Shown: piece after piece, positions 50,131 through 58,202 of the stretch
Position numbering within the stretch: position 1 is the first letter of the stretch
Layout: each line of letters starts with the position of its first letter
Source: CAVVGB01 sp963747715
Lineage (GTDB): Bacteria > Actinomycetota > Thermoleophilia > Gaiellales > Gaiellaceae
DNA length: 59,047 nucleotides
Direction: 5' to 3'
NCBI GenBank assembly: GCA_963747715.1
Contig: CAVVGB010000006.1
Span: forward strand, 1 to 59,047
Notes under the pieces: generated by a model
Database searches by the model: none
Told to the model about the DNA's origin: nothing
What the model saw: the letters and a program-made list of their open reading frames with translations, nothing else
Position numbers and translations under genes: made by a program

Positions 50131-51480
50131 GTGAAGTCGACGGAGCTCGTGATCGCGGCCAACACCGTCTGGGTCGTCGTTGCGGCCATATTCGTCATGT
50201 TCATGCAGGCCGGCTTCGCGCTCCTCGAGGCCGGGCTGACGCGGATGAAGAACGCCGCGCACATCGCCGGCAAGAACGTCCTCACCTTCGGCCTCTGCTC
50301 GCTCGTCTACTGGGCGGTCGGCTTCGGCCTGGCGTTCGGCGACGGCAACTCCGTCATCGGGACCTCCGGCTTCCTCCCGAGCACCGACGCCCTGCTCGGC
50401 GTAGCGCAGGCGCCGTTCTCCTTCTTCGCCTCGATCCCCGGCGCGAGCGCCTACTTCTTCGAGGTCGTCTTCGCGGGCGTCTCGGTCGCGATCGTGTGGG
50501 GCGCGATGGCCGAGCGTGCGAAGCTCTGGGTCTACTTCGCGTTCGGCGCGGCCTTCACGCTCATCTACTCGGTCGTCTCGCATTGGGTGTGGCACTCGGA
50601 CGGCTGGCTCTTCTCGCTCGGGATGCAGGACTTCGCCGGCTCGACGGTGGTGCACTACCAGGGTGCGCTTGCCGCCTTGGCCGGCGCCTTGCTGCTCGGT
50701 CCGCGCATCGGGCGCTTCGGCACGGACGGCCGCGCGCACCCGATCCCCGGGCACAACATGCCGTACGCCGTTCTCGGGACGATCATCCTGTGGTTCGGCT
50801 GGTTCGGCTTCAACCCGGGCTCGACGCTCGGCGTCGTCTCGGGCGATCGCATCGGCTACTTCGGCTACGTCGCGCTGACCACGAACCTCGCTGCCGCAGC
50901 AGGCGCGATGGGCGGGATCGTCACGGCCTGGCTTCTCCTCAAGCGGCCGGACATCTCGATGATGCTGAACGGCGTCATCGCGGCGCTCGTCGCCGTGACG
51001 GCGGCGTCCGGCTTCGTGGCGCCGTGGGCGGCGGTCGTGATCGGTCTCGTCGCCGGCGCGATCGCGGTGGTCGGCGTCGGGTTCGTCGAGCGGATCCGGA
51101 TCGACGACCCGATCGGCGCCGTCGCCGTGCACGGCATGGCCGGCGTGTGGGGGACGCTCGCGACCGGGATCTTCGCGGTGCCGGCGCTCGCTTCGAACCT
51201 GGCAACCGGAACGGGTGGGCTCATCTACACGGGCAGCTTCCACCAGCTCGGCGTTCAGGCCGTCGGGCTGCTCGCGGTCGGCGTCTTCACCTTCAGCGCC
51301 TCGTTCGCCGTGCTGTGGGGCATGAAGGTGCTGTGGGGGATCCGTGCCGAGCCCGAGACGGAGACGACGGGCCTCGACGTCGCCGAGCACGGCGCGTCGG
51401 GCTATCCCGAGTTTTATCCGCGCCTGTACGAGCTCGAGCGCCTGGAGCGGGTTGACCGGCCTCTGGAGGAGGCCGCGTAG
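50131..51480 (+). CDS. amt: Ammonium transporter (Amt/MEP/Rh family)
   Basis: 449 residues from GTG 50131, with AAAGGAGG 6 nt upstream. Eleven helices: NTVWVVVAAIFVMFMQAGFA opening, ALLEAGLTRMKNAAHIAGKN, SHWVWHSDGWLFSLGMQDFA, the pore histidine TVVHYQGALAALAGA, NMPYAVLGTIILWFGWFGFN and the second pore histidine AVHGMAGVWGTLATG. The C-terminal tail (GASGYPEFYPRLYE) is short. It takes up ammonium/ammonia. No GlnK gene is next to it. The leader has an attenuator and the upstream region an inverted repeat, so regulation by nitrogen status is likely. Confidence 0.95.
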   Translation: MKSTELVIAANTVWVVVAAIFVMFMQAGFALLEAGLTRMKNAAHIAGKNVLTFGLCSLVYWAVGFGLAFGDGNSVIGTSGFLPSTDALLGVAQAPFSFFASIPGASAYFFEVVFAGVSVAIVWGAMAERAKLWVYFAFGAAFTLIYSVVSHWVWHSDGWLFSLGMQDFAGSTVVHYQGALAALAGALLLGPRIGRFGTDGRAHPIPGHNMPYAVLGTIILWFGWFGFNPGSTLGVVSGDRIGYFGYVALTTNLAAAAGAMGGIVTAWLLLKRPDISMMLNGVIAALVAVTAASGFVAPWAAVVIGLVAGAIAVVGVGFVERIRIDDPIGAVAVHGMAGVWGTLATGIFAVPALASNLATGTGGLIYTGSFHQLGVQAVGLLAVGVFTFSASFAVLWGMKVLWGIRAEPETETTGLDVAEHGASGYPEFYPRLYELERLERVDRPLEEAA

Positions 51481-51558
51481 GGACCGGGCGCGTAGGGGCT
51501 GGGCACGCCCGGCCCGCGAAGCTCACATGCGGCGGGCGCGAAAGGGCACTCTCGTCAC

Positions 51559-51583
51559 GAAGCGCGCGCCACGCGCGCGCTTC
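51559..51583. terminator. Strong hairpin between convergent genes
   Basis: An 11-bp perfect stem, GAAGCGCGCGC/GCGCGCGCTTC, with a CAC loop. It terminates the ammonium-transporter transcript or its convergent partner. Confidence 0.5.
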
Positions 51584-51599
51584 CCCGCCTTAACCTGAA

Positions 51600-51630
51600 G
51601 GGGAGGCGGGTGGGCGTAACGCCCCGCTTC
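51600..51630. repeat. Hairpin repeat, family A copy 3
   Basis: GGGGAGGCGGGTGGGCGTAA followed by CGCCCCGCTTC shares the AACGCCCCGCT arm with the repeats at 3461 and 3744. GCG/CGC and the outer GAGGCGGG/CCCGCTTC can pair. Lies between convergent genes. Confidence 0.4.
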
Positions 51631-52014
51631 TTAGAACCACTCTTCGGCTTTGGGCTCTTCGATCGTCCGGCGCACGTAGTGGCCGGCGAAGATGAGCGGC
51701 CCGCCCGGGAAGAGCATCAGCATGACGAGCGCCATCCAGAGCGAGTCGTCGAGGCTGGGGCCGACGAGCGCCAGGGCGGGAGGGAAACACGCGAGGAGCG
51801 CCCCTTCCGGCCGCCCGATCGCGATCCCGACGCCGAAGTGCACGACGACGGCGAGGAGCAAGAGCCCGATCACCGCGATGTTCGGGAGATCACGCTGCGA
51901 GTTGGCGAAGCCGTAGATCCAGGCTGCCATGAAGACCATGTAGAAGAGGCCCGCGCGGACGTAGGTCGGCCGGCCCGCCGGGGTGCGTTCGATCAGATCG
52001 TGGATTGTGGTCAC
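51631..52014 (-). CDS. Small membrane protein
   Basis: 127 residues from GTG 52014 (VTTIHDLIERTPAGRPTYVR). Four hydrophobic segments: GLFYMVFMAAWIYGF, IAVIGLLLLAVVVHFGVGIA, LLACFPPALALVGPSL and LWMALVMLMLFPGGPLIF; hydrophilic C-terminal tail EEPKAEEWF. The upstream open frame is arginine-rich shadow. No family recognised. Unknown function. Confidence 0.6.
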   Translation of the reverse strand: MTTIHDLIERTPAGRPTYVRAGLFYMVFMAAWIYGFANSQRDLPNIAVIGLLLLAVVVHFGVGIAIGRPEGALLACFPPALALVGPSLDDSLWMALVMLMLFPGGPLIFAGHYVRRTIEEPKAEEWF

Positions 52015-52161
52015 GTCGCCTCCGTTATTGCGGCGTGACCGCTCCGCCGCTCTGTATGGCTCCTTCGGATCATCGCCCGTTCGCCGCCGGAGGGGATCCC
52101 TCGCCTTGGGGAACTTTGCGCCGGAAACGGCCTGAACGCGCCGATAGGAGCGGTGGGCCCG

Positions 52162-53661
52162 ATGACCCGGCGCGCCGTTCTCCTCACCTGCCTCTTCGCT
52201 CTCGCCTGCGCAGCCCTCTCGCTCGCCGGCAGCTTCGTCGCGCTGCGGGCCACGTCTCCGACGGTGCGCTCGTCGGAGCTCGGCACGATCGCCTTCACCG
52301 CAGCGCCGACCCGCAATCCGCGGCTCGACGTCTACGTCCCGATCGTCGACTGGGGCGTTCGCGCGCGCCCCTACGGCGTCCCGCTCGCCATCGAGCTCCA
52401 GGTGCGCACGCTCGACCGCGACACGGCGGCCGCGGCGGTCCGCTCCGGCAAGCCGGCCGAGGCGAACATCCCGCTCCTTCGCAACGAGCTGAGCCAGGTC
52501 GTCGAGCACGGTCTCATGCGCGCGGGCTTCGCGGCGCTCATCGGAGGAATCCTCGGCGGGTTCGTCGCAGGAGCTCTCCTGGCCGCCTTCGGGCGCAGCC
52601 GACACTGGCTCGCCGGCGGAGCGGGAACAGGCCTCGCCACCTCACTCGCCTGCGTCGCCTTCTTCGCCGTCTCGCTCACGCACCTGGATCCGCGCTCGTT
52701 CCGCGAGCTCGAGTTCTACGCGCACGGCGAGGAGCTGCCGCGGCTACTCGCCTTCTCGGAGGAAGTGCTCGAAGCCGGAGAGACGTACGCGGACTCCTAC
52801 GACCGCGCACTCGACGGCCTGACGACCCTGATCGCCGCGGCCGGAGAGCGGCAGGAGGCTCTGCCGCCGACGCGCTCGCTCCTGGTCGCGTCCGACCTGC
52901 ACTCGAACGGCCTCGTCCTTCCGGGTCTCGAACAGTACGCCGCCGGCAAGCCGGTTTTCCTCGTCGGCGACTTGACCCAGATCGGGGCGAAGTACGAAGC
53001 CGACGTGATTCCGGCGCTTGCCAACCTCGGTGAGCCGGTCGTGGCCGTGTCCGGCAATCACGACTCGCAGCGCTTCATGCGCGCAGCCGCACGCGCGGGC
53101 ATCGTCGTGCTCACGCAGCGCGGGCGCATGAACGCGGACGGCTCGGCGGACGGTCAGCCGGTCGTCTCGGTCGACGGCTTGCGTGTCGCCGGGTTCGAGG
53201 ATCCGCAGGAGCGCGCGCACGGCGGCCTCGCCTCGCGCATCGAGCTCCACGAGGAAACGCTCGCCGGCGCGGAGGAGCGCTTCCTTGCCTGGTTCGAGGC
53301 GTTGCCCGAGCGGCCCGATGTCGTGCTCGTGCATCGCCATTCGCTCGCGCACTCCCTGCTCGACCTGCTCGCAACCGATGAGGGCGCTTCCGTCCTCATC
53401 CTCACCGGCCACGACCACGAGCAGCACGTCGACCAGCGCGGGGAGCACGTGCTCGTCGACGGCGGCACGCTCGGTGCCGGCGGCGCCTTCGGGATCGGTG
53501 AGGAGCATGCCGGCTTCATCCAGCTCCATCTCGACGCGAACAACAACCTGCGCGCAGCCGACCTGATCGAAGTCGAGCCCGTCTCCGGTGGGGCGAGTGC
53601 CCGCCGGCTCGTCTTCGATCCACGTGAGCCCGAGACGCCTGCAGAGGCGGCACGCCCTTGA
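52162..53661 (+). CDS. Membrane-anchored metallophosphoesterase
   Basis: About 499 residues from ATG 52162 (AGGAGC 9 nt upstream; a GTG at 52153 is an alternative). An N-terminal helix (LLTCLFALACAALSLAGSF) and a second membrane segment (FAALIGGILGGFVAGALLAA) flank a soluble part, with a third (GTGLATSLACVAFFAVSL). The phosphoesterase domain has LLVASDLHSNG, FLVGDLTQIG, AVSGNHDSQRF, LVHRHSLAHSL and LTGHDHEQH, a full set of calcineurin-like metal ligands. The unusual layout of membrane segments before an outward domain suggests an extracytoplasmic enzyme. Substrate unknown. Confidence 0.75.
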   Translation: MTRRAVLLTCLFALACAALSLAGSFVALRATSPTVRSSELGTIAFTAAPTRNPRLDVYVPIVDWGVRARPYGVPLAIELQVRTLDRDTAAAAVRSGKPAEANIPLLRNELSQVVEHGLMRAGFAALIGGILGGFVAGALLAAFGRSRHWLAGGAGTGLATSLACVAFFAVSLTHLDPRSFRELEFYAHGEELPRLLAFSEEVLEAGETYADSYDRALDGLTTLIAAAGERQEALPPTRSLLVASDLHSNGLVLPGLEQYAAGKPVFLVGDLTQIGAKYEADVIPALANLGEPVVAVSGNHDSQRFMRAAARAGIVVLTQRGRMNADGSADGQPVVSVDGLRVAGFEDPQERAHGGLASRIELHEETLAGAEERFLAWFEALPERPDVVLVHRHSLAHSLLDLLATDEGASVLILTGHDHEQHVDQRGEHVLVDGGTLGAGGAFGIGEEHAGFIQLHLDANNNLRAADLIEVEPVSGGASARRLVFDPREPETPAEAARP

Positions 53662-53669
53662 AAAGGAGC

Positions 53670-53701
53670 GGGGCGGAGTCCACCGCATTGGAATCCGCCC
53701 C
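53670..53701 (+). terminator. Candidate terminator
   Basis: GGGGCGGA pairs with TCCGCCCC across a 16-nt loop, starting 9 nt after the metallophosphoesterase stop. No clear T-run. Confidence 0.35.
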
Positions 53702-53852
53702 AGCTAGTTCCCGATCAGCTCCCGCCGCATCGGAGCCGATCAGGAGTGCGATCCCGGTGAAAGCCCTCCGAGACGCTGCTCCCAGTATCACGCGCGCGTG
53801 ACGCTTCATTCCATCCCCGTTTGGTGGTTCACCGCGCTGCTTGACGAAAGGC

Positions 53853-54146
53853 CTAGGCGATCGCGGACCCGTCCTCGACGTCTTCGTCGGGACGGATGAG
53901 CACGGCCCCGTGGCCGTGCGAGCGCGCCGCCAGCACGATCGCCTCGTCGCCGGAGAGAAGGCAGACGACCTGCCGGCCGACGAGGTCCTCTTTCGCGACA
54001 TTCGGGAGCGAGAGCGTCGCGACCTTTTCGCCGCGCGTGCCGAGGTCGAGCGTCAGGCGGTAGGACGGCCCCCGCGCGCCGGGCAGGTCGTCGGCCTCGA
54101 CGACGCGCGCGACGACCGCGTCGAGGTTGGCGACCTCGTCCGCCAC
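53853..54146 (-). CDS. tRNA-binding (EMAP/CsaA-like) domain protein
   Basis: 97 residues from GTG 54146. ANLDAVVARVVEADDLPGAR, SYRLTLDLGTRGEKVATLSL and VGRQVVCLLSGDEAI resemble the OB-fold tRNA-binding domain of CsaA and MetRS C-termini. The usual SEVML end is replaced by VLAARSHGHGAVLIRPDED. Function in tRNA or protein handling is possible but unproven. It is just downstream of and overlapping (1 nt, TAGTG) the DUF3830 gene. Confidence 0.55.
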   Translation of the reverse strand: MADEVANLDAVVARVVEADDLPGARGPSYRLTLDLGTRGEKVATLSLPNVAKEDLVGRQVVCLLSGDEAIVLAARSHGHGAVLIRPDEDVEDGSAIA

Positions 54147-54568
54147 TAGCCCTCCTCGATCCGGAAGTCCTGCGCCCCTTCCCACATGACGAGCCGCCCG
54201 ACCTCGGAAAGAAGGTCCCGTCCGTCCTCGATCGTGGCGAAGTGGTTGCCGGCGAGCGGGCCGACGCGGCTTCCGAAGCTCGTCGCGCCGTAGGGGAAGA
54301 GGATCTCCGTCTCGCTGAGGCCGCCGGGATAGAGGAGGAGCTCACCCGCGCCCGGGTACGTGTTCGAGTTCTCGTGCTCGACCCCGAAGTCCCGGTCTCC
54401 GAGGGGGGCCCAGGCCGCCTCGCCGCTCCAGCGGGCCTGGACGAGCTTCGACTCGAACGGGAGCGCCCGCAGGACGGCCTCGCAGGTGCGCGGCGCCTTG
54501 TCGCTCTCGAGGCGGGCGCGGAAACCGAGCGGGCCGACCGTGATGACGAGCACGGACGGGATTATCAC
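54146..54568 (-). CDS. DUF3830-like protein
   Basis: 140 residues. VGPLGFRARLESDKAPRTCE, LPFESKLVQARWSGEAAWAP, SNTYPGAGELLLYPGGLSET and GPLAGNHFATIEDG are the DUF3830 pattern, a cyclophilin-like beta-barrel family of unknown function often linked to amidohydrolase and hydantoin or purine operons. It is divergent from the xanthine-dehydrogenase-type operon with a 25-nt gap, so the two may share a promoter region. Confidence 0.65.
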   Translation of the reverse strand: MIIPSVLVITVGPLGFRARLESDKAPRTCEAVLRALPFESKLVQARWSGEAAWAPLGDRDFGVEHENSNTYPGAGELLLYPGGLSETEILFPYGATSFGSRVGPLAGNHFATIEDGRDLLSEVGRLVMWEGAQDFRIEEG

Positions 54569-54581
54569 GGGTCGAGCGGGT

Positions 54582-54587
54582 TAGGCT
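54582..54587 (+). promoter_or_regulatory. -10-like TAGGCT for a leaderless start
   Basis: TAGGCT ends 6 nt before the GTG at 54594. No Shine-Dalgarno sequence. Same hexamer and nearly the same distance as at 24460. Confidence 0.4.
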
Positions 54588-54593
54588 TCGCGC

Positions 54594-55385
54594 GTGGACG
54601 TCCTGACGCCGCGCACTCTCGCGGAGGCGCTGCAGCTCAAGGCGGAGCGGCCGGGCGCGGTGCCCATCCAGGGCGGCACCGACGTCATGGTTGAGCTCAA
54701 CTTCGACCGTCGCCGCCCGGAAGCGCTTCTCAACCTGAACGAGGTCGCCGAGCTGCGCGGCTGGGAGCGCCAGAACGGCACGCTCCGGCTCGGTTCGGGC
54801 CTCACCTACACGGAGGCGATGCGGCCGGAGCTCGCCGAAGGGCTGCCGGCGCTGGCCGAGGCCTCGCGAACGGTCGGCTCACCGCAGATTCGCAACCGGG
54901 GCACGATCGGGGGCAACCTCGGGACCGCCTCACCGGCAGGCGATGCGTTGCCGCCGCTCCTCGTCGAGGGCGCCGAAATCGAGCTGGCCAGCGTGCGCGG
55001 GACGCGAAGGATCGCGCTCGAGGAGTTCCTCGTGGGCCCGAAGCGCAACTCGCTTGCCGACGACGAGCTGATCACGGCCGCGTTCGTCACGCCGAGCGGC
55101 AACCGCCAGACGTTCATGAAGATCGGCCCCCGCAACGCGATGGTGATCGCCGTGTGCTCGCTCGCCCTGTCGGTCGACCGCGAGCGAGGGGAGGTGCGCG
55201 CGGCGTACGGCTCGGCCGGGCCGGTACCGGCGCTCGTGACCGGCTCGCTGTCGGACGCAGAGGGTTTCCCGGAGGCGGTCGCGAGCGCGGCGAGCCCGAT
55301 CGACGATGTTCGCGGGACGGCGCGCTACCGTCGTCATGCTCTCCGTGTGATGACCGCCCGCGCGCTCGAGAGGTGCCTGACATGA
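54594..55385 (+). CDS. FAD-binding subunit, xanthine dehydrogenase/CoxM type
   Basis: 263 residues, GTG. Nucleotide motifs PIQGGTDVMVELNF, GSPQIRNRGTIGGNLGTASP and SPAGDALPPLLVEGA; the C-terminal GPRNAMVIAVCSLALS segment follows. This is the electron-transferring FAD domain of the molybdenum hydroxylases. Stop overlaps the iron-sulfur subunit start by 4 nt (ATGA). First gene of a three-gene operon. Confidence 0.9.
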   Translation: MDVLTPRTLAEALQLKAERPGAVPIQGGTDVMVELNFDRRRPEALLNLNEVAELRGWERQNGTLRLGSGLTYTEAMRPELAEGLPALAEASRTVGSPQIRNRGTIGGNLGTASPAGDALPPLLVEGAEIELASVRGTRRIALEEFLVGPKRNSLADDELITAAFVTPSGNRQTFMKIGPRNAMVIAVCSLALSVDRERGEVRAAYGSAGPVPALVTGSLSDAEGFPEAVASAASPIDDVRGTARYRRHALRVMTARALERCLT

Positions 55386-55837
55386 GGATCTCCGTCGTCG
55401 TCAACGGCGAGACGCGCGAGGCGGACGTGTGGGAGGGGGAGAGCCTCCTCTTCGCGCTCCGCGAGCGCATGGGCCTGCCCGGTTCGAAGAACGCGTGCGA
55501 GCAGGGCGAGTGCGGCTCGTGCTCCGTCCTCATGGACGGGGTGCTTGTGTGCGCGTGCCTGGTGCTCGCCGCGCAGGCGGACGGGCACGAGCTCGTGACC
55601 GTGGAAGGGCTTGCCGAGGACGGGCGCCTGCACCGGGTGCAGGAGGCGTTCGCCGAGACTGGCGCCGTCCAGTGCGGCTTCTGCACGCCCGGGTTGATCG
55701 TGGCGACGGCCGACCTGTTGGCACGAAACGGCGAGCCGTCGGACGACGAGATTCGCGAGGCCTTGTCCGGCAACCTGTGCCGCTGCACGGGATACGCCAA
55801 GATCTTCGACGCGGTGCGACTGGCGGCGGGTATATGA
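55382..55837 (+). CDS. [2Fe-2S] subunit of the molybdenum hydroxylase
   Basis: 151 residues. Plant-ferredoxin-type cluster ligands NACEQGECGSCSVLMDG with a following cysteine in VCACLVLAAQ, and the second cluster QCGFCTPGLIV and GNLCRCTGYAKI. These are the eight cysteines of the two clusters. It carries electrons from the Mo site to the FAD subunit. Soluble. Start ATG with 4-nt overlap to the FAD gene. Confidence 0.92.
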   Translation: MRISVVVNGETREADVWEGESLLFALRERMGLPGSKNACEQGECGSCSVLMDGVLVCACLVLAAQADGHELVTVEGLAEDGRLHRVQEAFAETGAVQCGFCTPGLIVATADLLARNGEPSDDEIREALSGNLCRCTGYAKIFDAVRLAAGI

Positions 55838-55949
55838 GTCACGCGCGCGCGTGGGGGCCACCCCGTACCACCACCCACTTTCAGTGTGACGGGGAAAGAC
55901 GCGCGTGTGGCGCGCGGGTTGTGCCAAGACACGCGCAGATGGAGACGAG

Positions 55950-58202
55950 ATGAGCACGCCCGCGCGCAAGCTCGAGCTCGGACGCGTCGGCGAGAGCATT
56001 CGCCGCGTCGATGCGATTCCGAAGGTGACCGGCGAGTTCGCGTACGCCAGCGATTTGTTCGCCGCCGGCATGCTCTGGGGCCACACCGTGCGCAGCCCGC
56101 ACGCGCACGCGCGCATCGTCTCGATCGACATCTCCCAGGCGCTCGCCTCGCCCGGCGTCCATGCCGTCCTCACCCACGACGACGTCCCCGGCGAGAAGCA
56201 CTACGGCCTCGAGTTTCCCGACCAGCCCGTACTGGCCATCGATCGTGTGCGCTACTTCGGCGAGCCCGTCGCGGTCATCGCGGCGGAGCACCCGGAGCAG
56301 GCGCGGCGTGCGGCCGCCAAGGTCGAGGTCGAGTACGAGCCGCTCGAGCCGGTCATTGATTCCGAGCGCGCGACCGAGCAGGATGAATTGCATCCGCAGC
56401 GGCCGACCAGCGGCCACGGCTACCGCGAGGATCCGCGCCCGAACGTCGTCCGCTCGCTCGTCATCCGCCACGGCGATCCCGACGCCGAGGGCGACGTGTC
56501 CGTCTCGGGCTACTACGAGCTCGGAATCCAGGACCAGGCCTTCCTCGGCCCGGAGTCCGGGCTGGCGGTGCCGGACGGGGAGGGCGGCGTCGACCTCTAC
56601 GTCGCCACGCAGTGGCTGCACGTCGACCGCGACCAGGTCGCGCCGTGCCTCGGCCTACCGCCCGAGCAAGTGCGCATCCACCTGGCCGGCGTCGGCGGGG
56701 CGTTCGGCGGGCGCGAGGACCTGTCCATGCAGATCCACGGCGCCCTGCTCGCGCTCCACACCAACCGCCCCGTCAAGTTCGTGTACACGCGCGAGGAGTC
56801 GTTCGTCGGCCACGTGCACCGCCACCCGGCGCGCATCTGGATGGAGCATCGTGCGAGCCGCGACGGCCGCCTCGTCAACGCGCGCATCAAGATCCTCCTC
56901 GACGGCGGCGCGTACGCCTCGAGCTCGACGGCGGTCACCGCCAACGCGGGTTGCTTCGCGTGCGGGCCCTACGCCGTGCCGAACGCGCTCATCGAGTGCA
57001 CGACCGTGTACACGAACAACCCGCCGTGCGGCGCGATGCGCGGCTTCGGCGCCGTGCAGACGTGTTTCGCGAGCGAGGCGCAGATGGACAAGCTGGCGCA
57101 CGCGCTCGAGATGGACCCGGTCGAGCTTCGCCTGCGCAACGCGCTCGCACCCGGCGACACGATCCCGACCGGCCAGAAGATCACCGGTTCCTTCCCGGTC
57201 GCCGAGGTCATCCGCCGCGCGGCTGAGATCCCGGTGCCCGAGCCGGAGAGCTTTGCGCGCGACAGCGTGCGCTTCCCCGGCGGCGCCGGCAACACGACGC
57301 GGGGCGAAGGCGTCAAGCGCGGCGTCGGCTTCGCAGTCGGCTACAAGAACATCTGCTACTCGGAGGGCTTCGACGACTACTGCGCCGCGCGCGTGCGTCT
57401 CTTCGTCGATGCGAACGGCGATCTGATCGCCGAGGTGCACTCGGCGGCGGCCGAGGTGGGCCAGGGAGTCGCGAACGTGATGGCGCAGGTCGCGCGCACC
57501 GAGCTCCCCGATGTGGCGGACGTCGTGCTTGCCCCGCACGCAACGGCGACGGTCGAGTCGGCGGGCTCGTCGTCGGCCTCGCGACAGACGTGGATGACGG
57601 CCGGCGCCGTTCGGCTCGCGTGCCAGGCGGCGCGCGAGGAGCTCGAGCGGCGCGAGGGGGGCCTCGCTCCCGGCGAGGAGATCGACATCGAGCGCATCTA
57701 CCGACACGCGCCGACCTCGCCGCTCGATCCAGACACGGGGCAGGTCACCGGAGACCGGGCCCACGTTGCGTTCGCCTGCGCGGCCATGCGCGTGGTCGCC
57801 GAGGTCGACGTCGAGCTCGGCCTCACCCGCCTCGTCTGGGTCGGGACGGCGCAGGACGTCGGCAAGGCGCTCAACCCGCAGGCCGTCTACGGGCAGATCG
57901 AGGGCGGTACGGCGCAGGGCCTCGGCCTCGCGCTCATGGAGGAGATCCAGACGCGCGACGGACTCATCACGAACGCGAGCTTCACCGACTACCTCATCCC
58001 AACAGCGCTCGACATGCCGCCGGTCGTCGCCGAGCTCATCGAGGACGCCCAGCCGGACGCGCCCTACGGCGCCAAGGGCGTGGGGGAGCCGCCGACGGTC
58101 GTCTCGACCGCTGCCGCGGCCGCCGCCCTGCGTGACGCCACCGGCCGCGAGCTCAACCGCGTGCCGGTGCGCCCGGACGACCTGGCCGGGCTTACGGGCT
58201 AA
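55950..58202 (+). CDS. Molybdopterin-binding subunit, xanthine dehydrogenase type
   Basis: 750 residues from ATG 55950 with GGAGACGAG upstream; a longer frame to 55905 lacks such a site. Mo-cofactor-binding motifs GGAFGGREDLSMQIHG, PPCGAMRGFGAVQ (the arginine-phenylalanine motif of xanthine-type enzymes rather than CO dehydrogenase), and the catalytic glutamate in YGAKGVGEPPTV. With the two small subunits and the purine operon upstream it likely oxidises hypoxanthine or xanthine to urate. Its own gene is separated from the iron-sulfur gene by 112 nt. Confidence 0.9.
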   Translation: MSTPARKLELGRVGESIRRVDAIPKVTGEFAYASDLFAAGMLWGHTVRSPHAHARIVSIDISQALASPGVHAVLTHDDVPGEKHYGLEFPDQPVLAIDRVRYFGEPVAVIAAEHPEQARRAAAKVEVEYEPLEPVIDSERATEQDELHPQRPTSGHGYREDPRPNVVRSLVIRHGDPDAEGDVSVSGYYELGIQDQAFLGPESGLAVPDGEGGVDLYVATQWLHVDRDQVAPCLGLPPEQVRIHLAGVGGAFGGREDLSMQIHGALLALHTNRPVKFVYTREESFVGHVHRHPARIWMEHRASRDGRLVNARIKILLDGGAYASSSTAVTANAGCFACGPYAVPNALIECTTVYTNNPPCGAMRGFGAVQTCFASEAQMDKLAHALEMDPVELRLRNALAPGDTIPTGQKITGSFPVAEVIRRAAEIPVPEPESFARDSVRFPGGAGNTTRGEGVKRGVGFAVGYKNICYSEGFDDYCAARVRLFVDANGDLIAEVHSAAAEVGQGVANVMAQVARTELPDVADVVLAPHATATVESAGSSSASRQTWMTAGAVRLACQAAREELERREGGLAPGEEIDIERIYRHAPTSPLDPDTGQVTGDRAHVAFACAAMRVVAEVDVELGLTRLVWVGTAQDVGKALNPQAVYGQIEGGTAQGLGLALMEEIQTRDGLITNASFTDYLIPTALDMPPVVAELIEDAQPDAPYGAKGVGEPPTVVSTAAAAAALRDATGRELNRVPVRPDDLAGLTG

